DNA of 24,317 bases from CAZWDO01 sp964632485 [NCBI: uncultured bacterium] (GTDB lineage: Bacteria; JAGOEH01), in NCBI GenBank assembly GCA_964632485.1, contig CAZWDO010000016.1:65358-89674 (forward strand), read 5' to 3'. Position numbers and translations under genes: made by a program. Of this stretch, positions 1-8,617 are shown piece after piece. The notes beneath the pieces were generated by a model, which was not told the DNA's origin, searched no databases, and worked only from the letters and a program-made list of their open reading frames with translations. Position 1 is the first letter of the stretch. Each line of letters starts with the position of its first letter.

Positions 1-2380
1 ATTCTTCCTGGGCATTTTCATAGAGCTCATAGGAGTAATCCGAGTTGTCGCCCCAATCATTAAAATTGACATAATACTCAAGCAAGGGTAGCTCCTCGAA
101 ACTATAGAGGCCGTTGGCATCCGTGGTGTCGGATTTAAAGAAAATATGCTGAGGGTCGAAGAGGGCAACACGGATGCCCTGGATCGGCTGGTTATTGGCG
201 GAATCAGTAACGGCGCCGCTAATTTGTCCCGGGCCGATGAGACTATACACCCAGACCGTGTCCCGGATATTCGGATTGTTTTCATTCAACGTCAGGGTTT
301 GTGCCGGGTCTTCCGGGTATTCCTTGCCAATGAACGACGGCGCGTCGCGTATCCAAAATCGGTAGGAACGCAGGGGCAGGTTATTGAATTCAAAACGGCC
401 ATTACCGTCCGAAATGGTATGGATATAAAGAGTATTGCCCTGAACGTCATTCAACTCCACACGGGCGTTGCGGATGGGAACCTGGGAAATTGTATCCAGC
501 AAATATGCGATAATTGATCCCGGACCTTTCAATGTCAGTACATTTTTATTATAAGCCGGGGTCGCGGGGCCGATAGGGACATTCTCTCCCCAGTACGAGT
601 ATATTTTATTTTCATGATCGATGGAGATAGTATAAGAGCCCTGAGGAACCGCCGTGATAAGGAAGGACCCATCGCTGGCAGTGGTATCTTTTTCGTAGAA
701 TCTAGTTTCAGCCGATCCGATACTGACATAAATCTCGCTGACCGGGGTTCCGTTGACGGAATCCGTAATGGTTCCCCCGAACGAATAAAGAGACGCCAAT
801 TGCAGGTTAATATTTTCCAGAGATTGGTTATCCGCCACTATCAGTGGTTCGGCTTCCCAGTAAGTAATGGTGTCGCTGTTGTAATACTTTTGTTCGAAAT
901 TGGGATGCCCCCTGGCTTGAACGTAATAATTGTCCCCGGGGGGAATTGTGTTAAATTCATAATCGCCATTAAGATTGGTGACGGTTTCCTGATAATGAAT
1001 ATAAGAGCCGTCGGTCAAGAGCATCGTGATATTCGACAGAGAGCTGCCATTAGCGCTATGGGTAACGCGTCCTCTAATCGTACCGTTGCCGGTAAGCCTT
1101 TCCATGGAAAAATTTCGTATCGTGTTGTCAGTCAATTCCAGAATCTCAGTGTTGGTTTCTAAAGATGCTTTATTGCCGCCATTAAGGGTTAGCAGATATT
1201 TACCGGCTGGCAAACCACTAAACCGATAATTTCCATTGTCGTCGGTCTCCACGCTTTTTTGGAAGAACGAGGGATTGTCCCAAATACTGGCGGCCGTATC
1301 GGTTTGCAGATAGTAGATATCCAGGCGAATCCAGGCAAAGGGTTCATTCGAATTATCCATAACCTGACCGCTGATTTCCAGAGGGCCGGTATAGCGGATT
1401 AAATCAATTTGCAGATTCGTAAGCTGTTGGTTATAATCCAGATTGAGGATGGTGGCTTCTTCCGATATTTGGGTATTGGCATAAACTTCCCAGGAAGTAC
1501 GATCGGAATACTGGGTTTCCAATCGATACGCTGCGGGGGGTAAGCGGTTGAATTGGAAACTTCCGTCAGCATTGGAAGTGATAAGCCGATCAAAGTAAAA
1601 ACCCGGGGTTTCGGCGACCAGATAAAGTCCGATGCCGCTGATACCCTGGCTTGGGTTGATACTGTCATAGACCATCCCGGAAATGACGCCATCGGCGACT
1701 GACAATTTTGTGCGCAGGATCAGATTTTCTTCCTGAGTATGGGCGCTGCTTAAACTGATCAATTGCGCGTTATCCAAGTTTTCTTTTCCGTCAAAGTAGT
1801 AGCAATTATAAATCGTTGTATCGCAAAAAGTAAGATAATATTGCGTCAGTGGTAGCTCACCAAATTCAAACCGGCCCTCGCTATTACTGGTGGCGCTAAA
1901 CTCCCAGAACCAGTCCGGGGTATAAATATTCAAACGGATGTTCGGAATAGGGGTTCCCGATATGGAATCAATTATAATGCCAAATATGGCTCCCGGTCCT
2001 TTTTTTGGAACAACGTACCAATCCTGTAAACTGAGCGCTTGGTTTTTTTCCAGGACAATCGAATCTGCGCTTTCCCGTGAATCTCCCCGCAAATAGTAGC
2101 GGCTAAAGCACTTCGAATTATCGCGAATAAAGATGTAATAGGTTCCCGGAGGAAGATTTTCAAAATGGTAGGTTCCGTCGGGTTCGGTAACGGTTTGTTT
2201 ATTGACCGAACTATTACGATTGAAAAGCTGTAACCGAATCTCACTGAGTGGAAGTTCTGCAAGGCTGTCGCGAAGAGTGCCGCTAATCCGTCCATCGAGG
2301 TTGAGGCGACGCATATAGTGCGGATCCGCTTGCAGCGCTGTTAGTGTTAAGAGTGTAATCAGAATTAGTTTTCGTAACAT
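1..2380 (-). CDS. Secreted multi-repeat protein with carboxypeptidase-regulatory-like domains (partial, 3' end outside window)
   Basis: Reading the minus strand from ATG at 2380, the frame stays open to base 1, giving at least 793 residues. It starts with a signal peptide (MLRKLILITLLTLTALQA). About eight repeats of roughly 85-105 residues follow. Each opens with a motif such as GRISGTLRDS, GPGAIFGIIIDS or GPGQISGAVTDS, and closes with a DGxYxFxxLPPGTY-like motif (for example ENLPPGTYYIF). This is the CarboxypepD_reg/transthyretin-like beta-sandwich fold common in cell-surface and secreted proteins. A Shine-Dalgarno AGGA lies 7 bases before the ATG, and a good promoter lies 48-76 bases upstream. 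The role is probably extracellular or surface structure or adhesion. No catalytic domain is visible, and the C-terminus, where a sorting signal would sit, is off the window. Family assignment is confident; function is unknown. Confidence 0.88.
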   Translation of the reverse strand, partial: MLRKLILITLLTLTALQADPHYMRRLNLDGRISGTLRDSLAELPLSEIRLQLFNRNSSVNKQTVTEPDGTYHFENLPPGTYYIFIRDNSKCFSRYYLRGDSRESADSIVLEKNQALSLQDWYVVPKKGPGAIFGIIIDSISGTPIPNIRLNIYTPDWFWEFSATSNSEGRFEFGELPLTQYYLTFCDTTIYNCYYFDGKENLDNAQLISLSSAHTQEENLILRTKLSVADGVISGMVYDSINPSQGISGIGLYLVAETPGFYFDRLITSNADGSFQFNRLPPAAYRLETQYSDRTSWEVYANTQISEEATILNLDYNQQLTNLQIDLIRYTGPLEISGQVMDNSNEPFAWIRLDIYYLQTDTAASIWDNPSFFQKSVETDDNGNYRFSGLPAGKYLLTLNGGNKASLETNTEILELTDNTIRNFSMERLTGNGTIRGRVTHSANGSSLSNITMLLTDGSYIHYQETVTNLNGDYEFNTIPPGDNYYVQARGHPNFEQKYYNSDTITYWEAEPLIVADNQSLENINLQLASLYSFGGTITDSVNGTPVSEIYVSIGSAETRFYEKDTTASDGSFLITAVPQGSYTISIDHENKIYSYWGENVPIGPATPAYNKNVLTLKGPGSIIAYLLDTISQVPIRNARVELNDVQGNTLYIHTISDGNGRFEFNNLPLRSYRFWIRDAPSFIGKEYPEDPAQTLTLNENNPNIRDTVWVYSLIGPGQISGAVTDSANNQPIQGIRVALFDPQHIFFKSDTTDANGLYSFEELPLLEYYVNFNDWGDNSDYSYELYENAQEE

Positions 2381-2427
2381 ATAAACATCCTTTTTAATTA
2401 ATTTTGATATCTATTTACCATAATAGT

Positions 2428-2456
2428 ATAATAATCAGGGAAACCCGGAAAGTCAA
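2428..2456 (-). promoter_or_regulatory. Sigma70-type promoter of the repeat-protein gene
   Basis: On the minus strand, TTGACT (2456-2451) and TATTAT (2433-2428) are separated by 17 bases, about 48 bases before the ATG at 2380. Seen by eye; not experimentally supported. Confidence 0.55.
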
Positions 2457-2590
2457 TTTATTTTTTTAAATGATATAAGCCGTAACTTATCTTTGTTGTC
2501 CGGCTGGCTGTTGGGTATCCGCTCGATAATCTGTGTCTGCGTTCCAAGGCTTTTTAATTTATGATTGCGCCATTTTAATGAAAAAAAAAC

Positions 2591-2618
2591 TTGACAATAC
2601 TGTGAAATTTGCTAAATT
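2591..2618 (+). promoter_or_regulatory. Sigma70-type promoter of the STAS/ABC operon
   Basis: TTGACA (2591-2596) is followed after 16 bases by TAAATT (2613-2618). It is the best -35/-10 pair in the 367-base gap between the divergent genes. It implies a leader of about 125 bases before the ATG at 2748. The rest of the gap is AT-rich, and I see no riboswitch or T-box structure in it. Confidence 0.5.
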
Positions 2619-2747
2619 AGGAAAAGGTAATTATAAAAGAGCGTATTTGATTTTTTGAGCTGTATGAGATTTACTTAACGCCAAATATTCACGAATTTAT
2701 GTGATTTTAATAGTAATTTAAAGGAATAAAATAACAAAGGATGATTT

Positions 2748-3965
2748 ATGCTGTCTTATGAGGTGTTGGAATTGCTTCCTTTTACGGTTTTAAAAGTGGA
2801 AGGACGGATTGATGGTAATAGTTCCGCTGATTTAGACCGGACGGTCCGGTCCTTAATTCAGAAAGGAACCCGGCAATTGGTTTTCGATTTACGGAATGTA
2901 ACCTATATCAGTTCAGCCGGATTGCGCGTTTTTATGGCGACGTATAAAAATTTAACGGCGGGTGGGGGTGAAGTCCTTCTTTACGGATTAACTGAATCGT
3001 GTAAAATGGTATTCACTATGAGTGGGTTTTTAAATTATTTTAAAGTGTTAGAGTCTCTGGAGCAGTTGTCGGTTGACAACCCCAACCCGGATGGGGAAAC
3101 AGGACTGATCGAAGAACGCATAGGGGATTATATTTTATCTTATCAACAGGGAAGTGGTCAACTGGCGCGGTTTTATTCGATCGGCAACGTGGAAAAACTG
3201 GAACATGCCGCATATTCGGAGCAGGATGTAGTGGCGGTTGATCCTGCTGCCATTTGTTTTGGTGCCGGATTGGCCGCATTGGGTGAAAGCTATGGTGAAT
3301 ATAAGAATTATTTTGGCGAGGCGATCGTTTTAAACCATCATTTATTTGTCTATCCGGCAACGCGGCGACCGGTTGCGGATTATATGGTATATTCCCCGGA
3401 AGGCAAGGATGTACGGTACCGTTTCCTGCATGGTTTTGGTTTCAGCGATGAAATTGACCGGATCATTCATTTTCAGAGCGTGACGGATTCCCAGCCGTTG
3501 AGCGGGCTGATTGCGGCGATCGGTTCATTTTTTAACTACAAGCAGATGGGTATCGTCGTGATGGCTGAAACTAAAGCCCTCTATGGAATGCATTTTAAAA
3601 AAGTTCCGCTTGAAGAAAACCGGCCGGTAAATGGAGCGTCTTTATTTGACAACCGGAATTTTCCGGATTGGTTCAATTTTCCGGTTGACCGCGCCGATAG
3701 CGATTCGATTGTGATAATGGCTGGGATCGCCAGCGTTAATCGCGAGACGGCTTCTGCTGAATTTAATGCTCTGGTCCCCATGGATTCCGGGTTTCATCTT
3801 CATGGCGCGGTTTTTACGCATAATCTGGTTGATTTCAAAATACCTCGGTTTGGGGATGAATTGCAACGGGTCCTGAGTGAATTTCAGTTGGAAAAAATCC
3901 AGCATATTTTAGGGAATACCCTCTTGTCCAAAGGTTTGATTGCCATAACGGAACTGAAAGGATAA
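2748..3965 (+). CDS. STAS-domain protein with a large C-terminal domain of unknown function
   Basis: 405 residues. Residues 1-105 are a STAS (anti-sigma-factor-antagonist) domain. It has the core LVFDLRNVTYISSAGLRVF, and the serine aligning with the phosphorylated Ser of SpoIIAA/RsbV is S56. Residues ~120-405 form a soluble domain I do not recognise, with no transmembrane segment and no kinase or phosphatase motif. An AAAGGA ribosome-binding site lies 6 bases before the ATG. The gene ends only 3 bases before the permease fusion, so the two are co-transcribed and probably translationally coupled. STAS domains act as phosphorylatable protein-interaction switches and also regulate some transporters, so this may be a cytosolic regulator of the downstream ABC transporter. 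That is inference from context. No SpoIIE-type phosphatase or RsbW-type kinase is nearby. Confidence 0.85.
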   Translation: MLSYEVLELLPFTVLKVEGRIDGNSSADLDRTVRSLIQKGTRQLVFDLRNVTYISSAGLRVFMATYKNLTAGGGEVLLYGLTESCKMVFTMSGFLNYFKVLESLEQLSVDNPNPDGETGLIEERIGDYILSYQQGSGQLARFYSIGNVEKLEHAAYSEQDVVAVDPAAICFGAGLAALGESYGEYKNYFGEAIVLNHHLFVYPATRRPVADYMVYSPEGKDVRYRFLHGFGFSDEIDRIIHFQSVTDSQPLSGLIAAIGSFFNYKQMGIVVMAETKALYGMHFKKVPLEENRPVNGASLFDNRNFPDWFNFPVDRADSDSIVIMAGIASVNRETASAEFNALVPMDSGFHLHGAVFTHNLVDFKIPRFGDELQRVLSEFQLEKIQHILGNTLLSKGLIAITELKG

Positions 3966-3968
3966 AAA

Positions 3969-6900
3969 ATGGAATTGTGGATTGGCGCATTCAATTTAGG
4001 TTTTCTCTATGCCTTAATGGCTGTAGGCGTTTATATTTGTTACCGGATCCTTGATTTTCCGGATATCACCGTTGATGGAAGTTTTACGACAGGCGCGGCA
4101 GTTTCCGCCGTTTTGATCGCTTCCGGGTGGAATCCTTTTTTCGCCTTGGGTATAGCGCTTCTTGTGAGCGGAATGGCTGGAGTGATAACGGGATTGATTC
4201 ATACGAAAATGAAGGTGAACGGTTTGTTGGCGGGTATTTTGGTGATGATAGGCCTCTACTCGATCAATTTGCATATTATGGGGAAATCCAATATTCCCTT
4301 ATTATCGTTGCCGAGTTTTCTTGATTTTTTCCAGCGGGTCAACCCCGGTCTTCCCTCGGAAATCTGGCTGGCTATCGCCTTAGCGTGTGGAATGGCAATT
4401 TTTTGGCAATTGATCGCCTGGTTTTTCCGCACAGACCTGGGGATGACGATTCGCGCTACCGGTAATAATCCTACAATGTCCTCGGCCAATGGCGTTAATG
4501 TGGACTTTATCAAAATTTTAGGTATTGGATTGAGCAATTCGCTGGTAGGTTTGGCGGGCGGTCTGGTTGCCCAATACCAGGGATTTGCCGATATTGGTAT
4601 GGGCATTGGTACTGTTGTCAATGGTTTGGCGGCGGTTATCATTGGCGAAGCAATTTTTAAACGCGGGTCGGTTGCCGTTAAAATTTTCAGCGCGATTGCG
4701 GGTTCGGTTGTTTTTCGATTCATGATCGCCTTTGCCCTATATGCCGGAATGAATCCCCTTGATCTTAAATTGATGACCGCCTTGTTTGTGCTTCTGACTC
4801 TTTATATATCCTACCGAATCAATAAGGAGAAACGACGGGCAACCTTTGCAGTTAACTGGCTACAGCGATTTAAAAACAGGGTTTTTATTAAATATGCATT
4901 GACTCTGGTCATTATCGGCCTGGTTGGTGCAGGCAGCTATGCCTGGCTTCATAGAAGCGGAACTTTCCGGTCGTCAGGAAAGAGCCATTGCCGTATGGCG
5001 ATCATTCAATTTGTCAGCAACCCGGTACTTGATATTACCCGAGAGGCTTTACTGGATGAATTGGATCGCATCGGCTATAAAAATGGTGAAAACTGTGAAA
5101 TTTTTCTGGAAAATGGCAATGGTGAAATGGGGATGGTTAACTCTATTTTGGATAAGTATGTAATGAATAAGATGGATGTGGTCATTACAATTTCAACACC
5201 GGTTACCCAGGCTGCCCTAAAGAAAATTACTAATACTCCTTTGGTTTTTGTAACAGTCGCCAATCCGTTTATTATCAATGCAGGCCGCACGGAAACCGAC
5301 CATTTACCCAATGTTACCGGCACTTATGGGTGGGCGCCGATGGATAGGGTAGTGAATTTTGTAAAAGAGCTGTTTCCCGGGAAGAAAACAATCCGTGTGG
5401 GAACAATATGGGACCCCTCCAGCGCCAATTCCGAATTTAATGTGCAGAATTTTAAAAAAGCCATCGCTACCGTCGGTGGAATTGAGCTAACCGAGAAATA
5501 CGTTACCGCTACGGCTGAAGTGCAGACTGCGGCAATGTCGCTGGTAGTGGATCATCCCGATTGTTTTGTTTTTGCTCCGGATAATATTGTATATTCGGCT
5601 TTTGAGGCAATCTACAAAGAATCGTCCAAAGCCGGGATTCCTATTGTTATTTGTGATGTGGAACGCTTGGGTTCCGGCGCCTTGCTGGCTGTGGGCTACG
5701 ATTATAGCGGTAGCGGACAAATGGGCGCGCATTTGGTTGACCGGGTTTTAAAGGGCGCGGATACTCAGTCAATTCCTTTTCAGCGCTATAAAAAGTTGAC
5801 AATTGGCATAAATTTAGAGGAATCGAAACGATTAAACATCCCAATTCCTGAAAACTTGATTTACCAGGCAAATCAGTTTTATGGTACAAAACCAGCAAAG
5901 GAAACTAAAATTCCCAGAATCGGAATTGTTCAATTCGCCCAGGAACCCAATGTGGAGATCGCCAAAGCAGGTTTGATCCATGGATTAAACGGTCATGGGT
6001 ATCGCGATGGAGAGAATGTCAAATTGATTTACAAAGATGCCAATGCTGATTTTTCCATGATCAATTCAATCATGCAGGATTTTGTACGCCAGGATGTCGA
6101 TATTATAGTTCCCCTTTCGACACCGTGTCTCCAGGCCGCCGTGCAAATGGGTTCTGGCCGTGAGCGCCCGAAAATCGTATTCACTTATATTTATGATCCT
6201 TATCGTATCGGCGCGGCGGAAACTCCGGAGAAGCACCTGCCAAACCTGACCGGTGTCAGTTGTTTTCCACCGGTTACCGAAATACTTGATTTGATTAAGG
6301 AAATGTTTCCCGAACGTAAAAAAATCGGGATCGTATGGAATTCGTCCGAAGCGAATTCTGAAGCGACTGTCATTAAAATCCGCGAATATGCCGATCGCCT
6401 CGGATTAAGTGTTGTGGAAGCAACGGTCACTGCCCCGGCTGAAGTGCTGGATGCGGCGCGCTCTCTGGTGTCCAAAGGCGCCCAGGTTTTTCTCAATCCA
6501 GGGGACAATACCCTGAACGTCAGCTACGATAGCTATGTAAAAGTGGCCGGAACTAATAAAATACCGCTTTTTTCCGTTGATGGTGAATTGATCTATAATG
6601 GAACAGTCGCTGTTTTGGGACCCGACTATTACCGAACCGGATTTGACGGGGGAAAAATTTTAGCCCGCGTTCTGGATGGCGAAACCGTGGCGCAAATACC
6701 TATCCAAGCGACTGAAGAAACCGTTTTTTATCTTAATATGGATGTGGCTGAACAACAGGGATTCCCGATTTCTCCTGATTTACTGAAAAAAGCGCAAAAA
6801 GTGGTGGACTCTAAAACTCAGCAGGGCGATACGACTACTATGGAGCTTAAAAAGGAATACCCTCCCAAACGGTTGACTGTGTTTAGATTTAACGATCATT

Positions 6901-7757
6901 CGATGATACTGGAAGTTATGCAGGGAGTGCGTGAGTATTTTGAACAATCGCGGATTTTGGACAAGTTCAATATTACGCTTGATGAGAAAAGCGCCCAGGG
7001 TGATTATCCAATGGCTCAAACAATTGCCCAGGACATTGTCAGTCAGAAATATGATTATGTCATAACATTATCGACTCCTGCATTACAGGTGATGGCCTCT
7101 GCCAATAAATCGATTCCGCATATATTTGGGGCTGTGACCGATCCTTACCGAATGGGAGTTGCGAAGAATCCGCGGGAGCATCAGGCAAATATTACCGGGG
7201 TCGCTACCTTTCAACCGGTGGCGTCAACATTTAAACTCATGCGGGAAATTTTTCCCCGGCTCCGGAAAGTGGGAATCGTTTGGAATCCCTCAGAGGCTTG
7301 CTCTGAAGCATGTACTGAAATTGCCCGCAGTTCCGCGGAAATGTACGGATTTCAACTGATCGAAGCGAATGTAACCGCTACCAGCGAGGTGATGGATGCC
7401 GTCCGTTCGCTGTTGACTAAAGGGGTGGATATTTTTCTGACTTCGGGTGATAATACCGTCATCTTGGCGCTGCCGACTATTGCGAAAGTTCTGCAGGATA
7501 AAAAGATTCCTTATTTCACCAATACATTTTCCGATGTGGAAAAGGGAGCGTTTGCATCCCTGGGAGCTGATTACATGCAGGTCGGACTTGAAACCGCCAA
7601 GATGGCGCTCCGTGTTATTGAAGGTGAAACTCCCGCCTCCATTCCCATCTATAACTTTGTTCCGGAAAAACTGTATCTTAATTTGGCATTAGCAAAAAAA
7701 TACAACGTGGATATACCAGATTCGACCCTTAACCGCGCACAATCTGTTTTGAGGTGA
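3969..7757 (+). CDS. ABC permease fused to a membrane anchor and three tandem substrate-binding domains
   Basis: 1262 residues. Residues 1-~285 are a polytopic permease of the BPD_transp_2/COG4120 type, with a characteristic TVDGSF motif near residue 35. A further hydrophobic segment (~307-328), preceded by basic residues, carries the chain to the periplasm. Three domains of the ABC_sub_bind family (PF04392/COG2984) follow at ~342-630, ~648-945 and ~967-1260. Each keeps the same landmarks: a Ser-Thr-Pro site (S409, S717, S1035), a D/N-P-[FY] segment, an N/C-S-E segment and a D-N pair. In the related TrpXYZ-type transporters, the binding protein, permease and ATPase are separate genes. Here a permease dimer would carry six binding domains. 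The ligand is unknown; relatives have been linked to tryptophan/tyrosine-type substrates. The gene starts 3 bases after the STAS gene and ends 3 bases before the ATPase gene. The reading frame is continuous with no sign of frameshift. Confidence 0.93.
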   Translation: MELWIGAFNLGFLYALMAVGVYICYRILDFPDITVDGSFTTGAAVSAVLIASGWNPFFALGIALLVSGMAGVITGLIHTKMKVNGLLAGILVMIGLYSINLHIMGKSNIPLLSLPSFLDFFQRVNPGLPSEIWLAIALACGMAIFWQLIAWFFRTDLGMTIRATGNNPTMSSANGVNVDFIKILGIGLSNSLVGLAGGLVAQYQGFADIGMGIGTVVNGLAAVIIGEAIFKRGSVAVKIFSAIAGSVVFRFMIAFALYAGMNPLDLKLMTALFVLLTLYISYRINKEKRRATFAVNWLQRFKNRVFIKYALTLVIIGLVGAGSYAWLHRSGTFRSSGKSHCRMAIIQFVSNPVLDITREALLDELDRIGYKNGENCEIFLENGNGEMGMVNSILDKYVMNKMDVVITISTPVTQAALKKITNTPLVFVTVANPFIINAGRTETDHLPNVTGTYGWAPMDRVVNFVKELFPGKKTIRVGTIWDPSSANSEFNVQNFKKAIATVGGIELTEKYVTATAEVQTAAMSLVVDHPDCFVFAPDNIVYSAFEAIYKESSKAGIPIVICDVERLGSGALLAVGYDYSGSGQMGAHLVDRVLKGADTQSIPFQRYKKLTIGINLEESKRLNIPIPENLIYQANQFYGTKPAKETKIPRIGIVQFAQEPNVEIAKAGLIHGLNGHGYRDGENVKLIYKDANADFSMINSIMQDFVRQDVDIIVPLSTPCLQAAVQMGSGRERPKIVFTYIYDPYRIGAAETPEKHLPNLTGVSCFPPVTEILDLIKEMFPERKKIGIVWNSSEANSEATVIKIREYADRLGLSVVEATVTAPAEVLDAARSLVSKGAQVFLNPGDNTLNVSYDSYVKVAGTNKIPLFSVDGELIYNGTVAVLGPDYYRTGFDGGKILARVLDGETVAQIPIQATEETVFYLNMDVAEQQGFPISPDLLKKAQKVVDSKTQQGDTTTMELKKEYPPKRLTVFRFNDHSMILEVMQGVREYFEQSRILDKFNITLDEKSAQGDYPMAQTIAQDIVSQKYDYVITLSTPALQVMASANKSIPHIFGAVTDPYRMGVAKNPREHQANITGVATFQPVASTFKLMREIFPRLRKVGIVWNPSEACSEACTEIARSSAEMYGFQLIEANVTATSEVMDAVRSLLTKGVDIFLTSGDNTVILALPTIAKVLQDKKIPYFTNTFSDVEKGAFASLGADYMQVGLETAKMALRVIEGETPASIPIYNFVPEKLYLNLALAKKYNVDIPDSTLNRAQSVLR

Positions 7758-7760
7758 TTT

Positions 7761-8573
7761 ATGATATCGATTCAAAATTTGCATAAAACATTTAATCCCG
7801 GTTCGATCAGTGAAGTTTACGCTTTGAGAGGCATTGAATTGACGATTCAATCCGGTGATTTTTTGACGATTATCGGTACGAATGGTTCCGGGAAATCAAC
7901 ATTATTGAATGCCATTGCCGGATCTTTCATTGCCGACGAAGGAACGATCCATATCGATGGGGATGATATGACCCTGATTCCCGAATATGGCCGCGCCCGC
8001 TATATCGCCCGGGTATTTCAGAACCCGTTTACAGGTACAGCCCCGGGCATGACGATTGCCGAAAATCTTCATTTAGCATTTATGCGAGGGAAAATTCGTA
8101 AACCGTTGCGTGGTTTGAATCATTCTCAATTAGAATTCTACCGTGAACAGGTTAAACAATTGGAAATGCAGTTGGAAGACCGTATGGATAATAGCATTGG
8201 TACCCTTTCCGGCGGTCAGCGCCAGGCGATAACCCTTCTTATGGCAGTACTTACGAAACCGAAAGTGTTATTGCTTGATGAACATACGGCGGCATTGGAT
8301 CCAAAATCCGCCTCACAAATCATCAAACTGACAGAACGCTTTATCGATCGCGACCAATTAACCGCCGTCATGGTGACGCATAGTATGCAGCAGGCGCTTA
8401 CATTGGGCACCCGGACTATTATGATGTACAAAGGCCGAATTATTGATGATATCCCACAAGAGGAACGACGCGACTTATGTGTTGATGATTTGCTGGATAA
8501 ATTTGCTGAATTGAGAAAAACTGAAAAACTAACGGATCATTTGCTGGAAGAACTAAAAAAAGAGTATATTTAA
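7761..8573 (+). CDS. ABC transporter ATP-binding protein (partner of the fused permease)
   Basis: 270 residues with the complete nucleotide-binding-domain motif set: Walker A GTNGSGKST (39-47), Q-loop in RVFQNP, signature LSGGQRQ (from ~149), Walker B VLLLDE (D173, E174) and H-loop H207 in THSMQQA. The pattern fits COG1101, the ATPase normally encoded beside COG4120 permeases and COG2984 binding proteins. It powers uptake by the permease encoded 3 bases upstream and lies on the cytoplasmic face of the membrane. It is the last gene of the operon. The next gene is convergent and ends 44 bases further on, with no strong terminator seen in the gap. Confidence 0.95.
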   Translation: MISIQNLHKTFNPGSISEVYALRGIELTIQSGDFLTIIGTNGSGKSTLLNAIAGSFIADEGTIHIDGDDMTLIPEYGRARYIARVFQNPFTGTAPGMTIAENLHLAFMRGKIRKPLRGLNHSQLEFYREQVKQLEMQLEDRMDNSIGTLSGGQRQAITLLMAVLTKPKVLLLDEHTAALDPKSASQIIKLTERFIDRDQLTAVMVTHSMQQALTLGTRTIMMYKGRIIDDIPQEERRDLCVDDLLDKFAELRKTEKLTDHLLEELKKEYI

Positions 8574-8617
8574 TACCGGTTGCTAAACCTGCTTCATTTC
8601 TATTTCGGCGATATCCG

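Noticed and set aside
146-1229. Plus-strand open frames of 67-182 residues near the left edge
   Set aside because: They are antisense to the long minus-strand repeat protein, which has a signal peptide, promoter and periodic domains.
2597-2747. Possible T-box or other riboswitch before the transporter operon, by analogy with tryptophan transporter genes
   Set aside because: The leader is short and AT-rich, and I could not find T-box core sequence, specifier stem or terminator/antiterminator pair.
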